DNA of 51,458 nt, taken from Fidelibacterota bacterium. Its GTDB lineage: Bacteria; Fidelibacterota; Marinisomatia; Marinisomatales; SCKK01. Location: NCBI GenBank assembly GCA_004124475.1, contig SCKK01000023.1, positions 1 through 51,458 of the forward strand, in the 5' to 3' direction. Made by a program: the position numbers and the translations under genes. Every line of letters begins with the position of its first letter. Positions within the stretch are counted from its first letter, which is position 1. Shown piece by piece: positions 50,501 through 51,458 of the stretch. Under the pieces are notes generated by a model. The model was not told the origin of the DNA and did no database searches. It saw nothing but the letters and a program-made list of their open reading frames with translations.

Positions 50501-51354
50501 ATAACGACAGTCTAACCATTTCATCAGACGACCCCGATGAGCCGACGGTAACTGTTTCCCTTACAGGAATAGGAGCGCCAACTGTCACGTCATTCAGTCC
50601 GGATAGAAACTCACACAACGCTACTGAAACGGCGGATATATCCGCAACATTCAATAGTAATATGTCAACAAACACGATTGATAATAACAGCTTTTTAGCT
50701 TTCGGGGAAATTTCCGGGAAACATAATGGAGTCATTTCATACGACTTTGCCACGAAAACAGCTGCGTTCAATCCCGATAGCAATTTTGTCTTTGGAGAAA
50801 AAGTTCAGGTAGTCCTCACCGAAGATGTAAAAAGCGACCCGGATGCCATTTCATTAATAAATGGATACTCCTGGAAATTTGGCGTAGCGCCACTTTTTGG
50901 AAGCGGAGATTTCACTTTAGATGTGACGAGTTATATCACAGGAGCCACTCCCTTTGACATCGCGACTGGGGACTTTGATGGGGATGGATATTCCGATTAC
51001 GTGGTCGCCAATAGTGGAGAGAACAGTGTAAGCGTTTTTCTGAACGACCAGAGCGGTGGATTCAGTTTGTCTGCAACATACAATGTTGGAGCCAATCCTC
51101 AGGGGGTAACGGTTGCCGATGTGGATGCAGATGGTTACACGGACATAATCGTTTCAAACAATTCAGATAACAATGTTTCTGTTCTCATTAATGATGGAAC
51201 CGGGAGTTTTGGTACTGCAACGAACCATTCCGTGGGAACGGGACCAAGAGCCGTTGCCTCAGCCGATTTGGACAACGATGGAAATCTGGATATTGTAACA
51301 GGTAATGTAACAGGAAATAATATATCAATTCTCAGTAGTGTCCGGTTAAAATAA
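47521..51354 (+). CDS. Giant secreted beta-helix / FG-GAP repeat protein, C-terminus cut by an IS
   Basis: 1277 residues from ATG 47521: a signal peptide (VMILVFILTVGAELSAQ), a right-handed parallel beta-helix (about 40-330, repeated NNIISNNGYGI and IIEDNII turns), a choice-of-anchor-D domain (about 360-465), a Big_5 domain (about 470-570), and seven FG-GAP/VCBS repeats of about 50 residues (GDFDGDGDLDLAVAN-SNTVSIL-NDGSGSFT). A second anchor-D plus Big_5 pair (about 920-1130) and three more FG-GAP repeats follow, the last stopping mid-repeat (NNISIL). The final SSVRLK and stop come from an IS end. DxDGDGDxD loops should bind calcium. It is a surface adhesin-like protein that has lost its expected C-terminal sorting domain. 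Confidence 0.85.
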   Translation: MNKRTRNSQYSCILCKPVMILVFILTVGAELSAQTEVSGIISSDTTWTQAMSPIIITGEVTVNSGVTLTVDPGVTVLLNSGLSLTIDGSLRAIGTVTDSITFTANTATPMPGFWGGVVFNSSSSNDTLEYCKMEYGWQVITVYSTSSILIKHCMIINNEDRSIHLRNGASPTIMNNIISNNGYGIVGWPNCSPLIEDNIITNNSVHGLNFDFSSNPTIRGNVISNNGWGIVAVNNCSPIIEDNIIRNNIGGIYTYGYASPMIIHNTITGNQYGIYSNYEFSPEEGTWPPIYYNNIYANVYNFYNRTTQNVDAASNWWGTTNTDSIDAHIWDYNDDQSAGTINYTPVLNVPDTDSPSIPYYISISRDSLNFGLTRMDSTKNLQFNVYNYGTDGTLEVTNITSSGGEFVPTPTSASISPGDASTITINFTPTDMLTYSDSLTIFSNDPNNPQVTLYVSGTGDPIVAHTPAQNALNVSQSTDISVTFGVAINLATINANTYVIHASQTGLHTGAYSYDSGTKTATFYPDTDFNVGEVVNVTLTTGIQNILGNPIPNSYNWSFTIESIDGSGVFAVAEDVGVGSTPTSVTSGDFDGDSDLDLAVTNGNSNTVSILINDGSGNFTQTTTLGVGGYPRSVSAGDFDGDGDMDLAVANESSNTISILKNDGNANFTQSSTLGVGSGPFRVSIGDYDGDGDLDLAVPNHGSNTVSILVNDGSGSFTEISTVDVGNQPVGVAAGDLDGDGDLDLAVSNWGGGSGTTVSILMNDGSGSFTQSFTVVVGSGPTGVYSGDYDGDGDLDLAVANQYSNTLSILTNNGTGSFTESSTIEVGNYPARVTTGDFDGDGDLDLAVANWGQGSGTTVSILTNDGSGSFTKSEVQVRNGPITPTAADFDGDGDLDLAVSNSGSNTVSILENLPVVQDIEVSTTLLTFGVIQSNSSKSLTFRIFNQGGLNQLNVSSISGSLPSIFSVTPSSGIINAQDTLTITVTFTPSEGIIYNDSLTISSDDPDEPTVTVSLTGIGAPTVTSFSPDRNSHNATETADISATFNSNMSTNTIDNNSFLAFGEISGKHNGVISYDFATKTAAFNPDSNFVFGEKVQVVLTEDVKSDPDAISLINGYSWKFGVAPLFGSGDFTLDVTSYITGATPFDIATGDFDGDGYSDYVVANSGENSVSVFLNDQSGGFSLSATYNVGANPQGVTVADVDADGYTDIIVSNNSDNNVSVLINDGTGSFGTATNHSVGTGPRAVASADLDNDGNLDIVTGNVTGNNISILSSVRLK

Positions 51355-51458
51355 GTATAAGGTCTGGTAATCCTCATAAAGGAGAGTAATTTCTCCTTAT
51401 GAAATCATAGAATAACAGAGGAGAACCAGACCATGAGGCAAGTTAACACGATTATGTT
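51336..51458 (+). mobile_element. Left end of an IS4-like insertion sequence
   Basis: TAGTGTCCGGTTAAAATAAG begins where the FG-GAP repeat of the host gene breaks off, and resembles IS4-family terminal repeats. It is followed by a hairpin AAGGAGA-gtaat-TTCTCCTT (about 51378-51399) and the transposase start. The element runs off the window, so the right end and target duplication cannot be seen. Confidence 0.7.
51433..51458 (+). CDS. Transposase N-terminus (IS4-like, DUF4372 type), truncated by window edge
   Basis: ATG 51433 follows GAGGAG by 6 bases and encodes MRQVNTIM before the edge. IS4-type transposases with an N-terminal DUF4372 domain often begin with this pattern (MR-VN-I). Eight residues are too few for certainty, but position within the element supports it. 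Confidence 0.55.

Noticed and set aside
1-51458. tRNA, rRNA or CRISPR arrays
   Set aside because: I scanned for T-loop-like GTTCGAATC patterns, rRNA-like blocks and regularly spaced repeats and found none. The regular repeats at 49.2-50.2 kb and 50.9-51.3 kb are coding FG-GAP units.

Overview
The window looks like chromosomal DNA of an FCB-superphylum bacterium. The clues are a type IX secretion C-terminal sorting domain (YPNPFNP motif), DUF5916, BatA and PEGA-type proteins, a large FG-GAP surface protein, and dispersed CCTGCC...GGCAGG palindromes. Candidatus Neomarinimicrobiota or a neighbouring lineage is my best guess, without a marker gene to prove it. Most housekeeping genes are intact. 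Much of the accessory content is decaying.

Layout. 1-5.7 kb: minus-strand secreted proteins (T9SS-sorted protein, outer-membrane-like protein, trypsin-like protease). 6.2-12.5 kb: a DNA-damage tolerance cassette, lexA - imuB - dnaE2 - SRAP, behind a strong promoter and a broken GxxExxY gene. The lexA-imuB-dnaE2 part is visibly GC-richer than its surroundings. 12.5-15.5 kb: a small membrane protein facing two overlapping GAPDH genes, the first without the catalytic cysteine. 15.8-18.4 kb: a DUF5916 gene with an in-frame stop. 18.7-27.4 kb: a GAF/HD-GYP protein, an SLC13-type transporter, rpe-rpiB, a repeat-broken secreted gene and acetyl-CoA synthetase. 27.4-28.8 kb: remnants around a dead IS200-like (RAYT) transposase with REP-like palindromes. 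28.8-31.2 kb: a minus-strand molybdo-hydroxylase maturation remnant (truncated coxE, mocA-like, xdhC-like) ending in an OsmC-family gene with an in-frame UGA at the position where I recall selenocysteine in this family. 32.0-32.7 kb: two tandem tiny membrane proteins with their own promoter. 33.4-41.2 kb: a tight operon yajC-def-fmt-rsmB-PASTA-DGK-like-BatA/VWA-hflX. 41.3-44.1 kb: a PEGA protein with an in-frame stop, then a lipoprotein. 44.1-47.4 kb: a DUF5678 protein, a TumE-like toxin-antitoxin remnant and a SIR2-like protein (possible defence island). 47.5-51.46 kb: a giant FG-GAP/beta-helix surface protein cut by an IS4-like element that runs off the window.

Three themes stand out. (1) A candidate selenoprotein whose predicted SECIS loop has been invaded, in frame, by a 45-bp palindromic repeat. 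(2) A family of GC-rich palindromic repeats that enters coding sequences: osmC, dnaE2, a lipoprotein signal region and a secreted gene. (3) Pseudoenzyme pairing: a Cys-less GAPDH translationally coupled to a normal one, and an ImuB without polymerase acidic residues coupled to DnaE2. At least seven otherwise continuous reading frames carry a single in-frame stop. All three stop codons are involved, which points to gene decay rather than a changed genetic code, and it tempers the selenocysteine claim.
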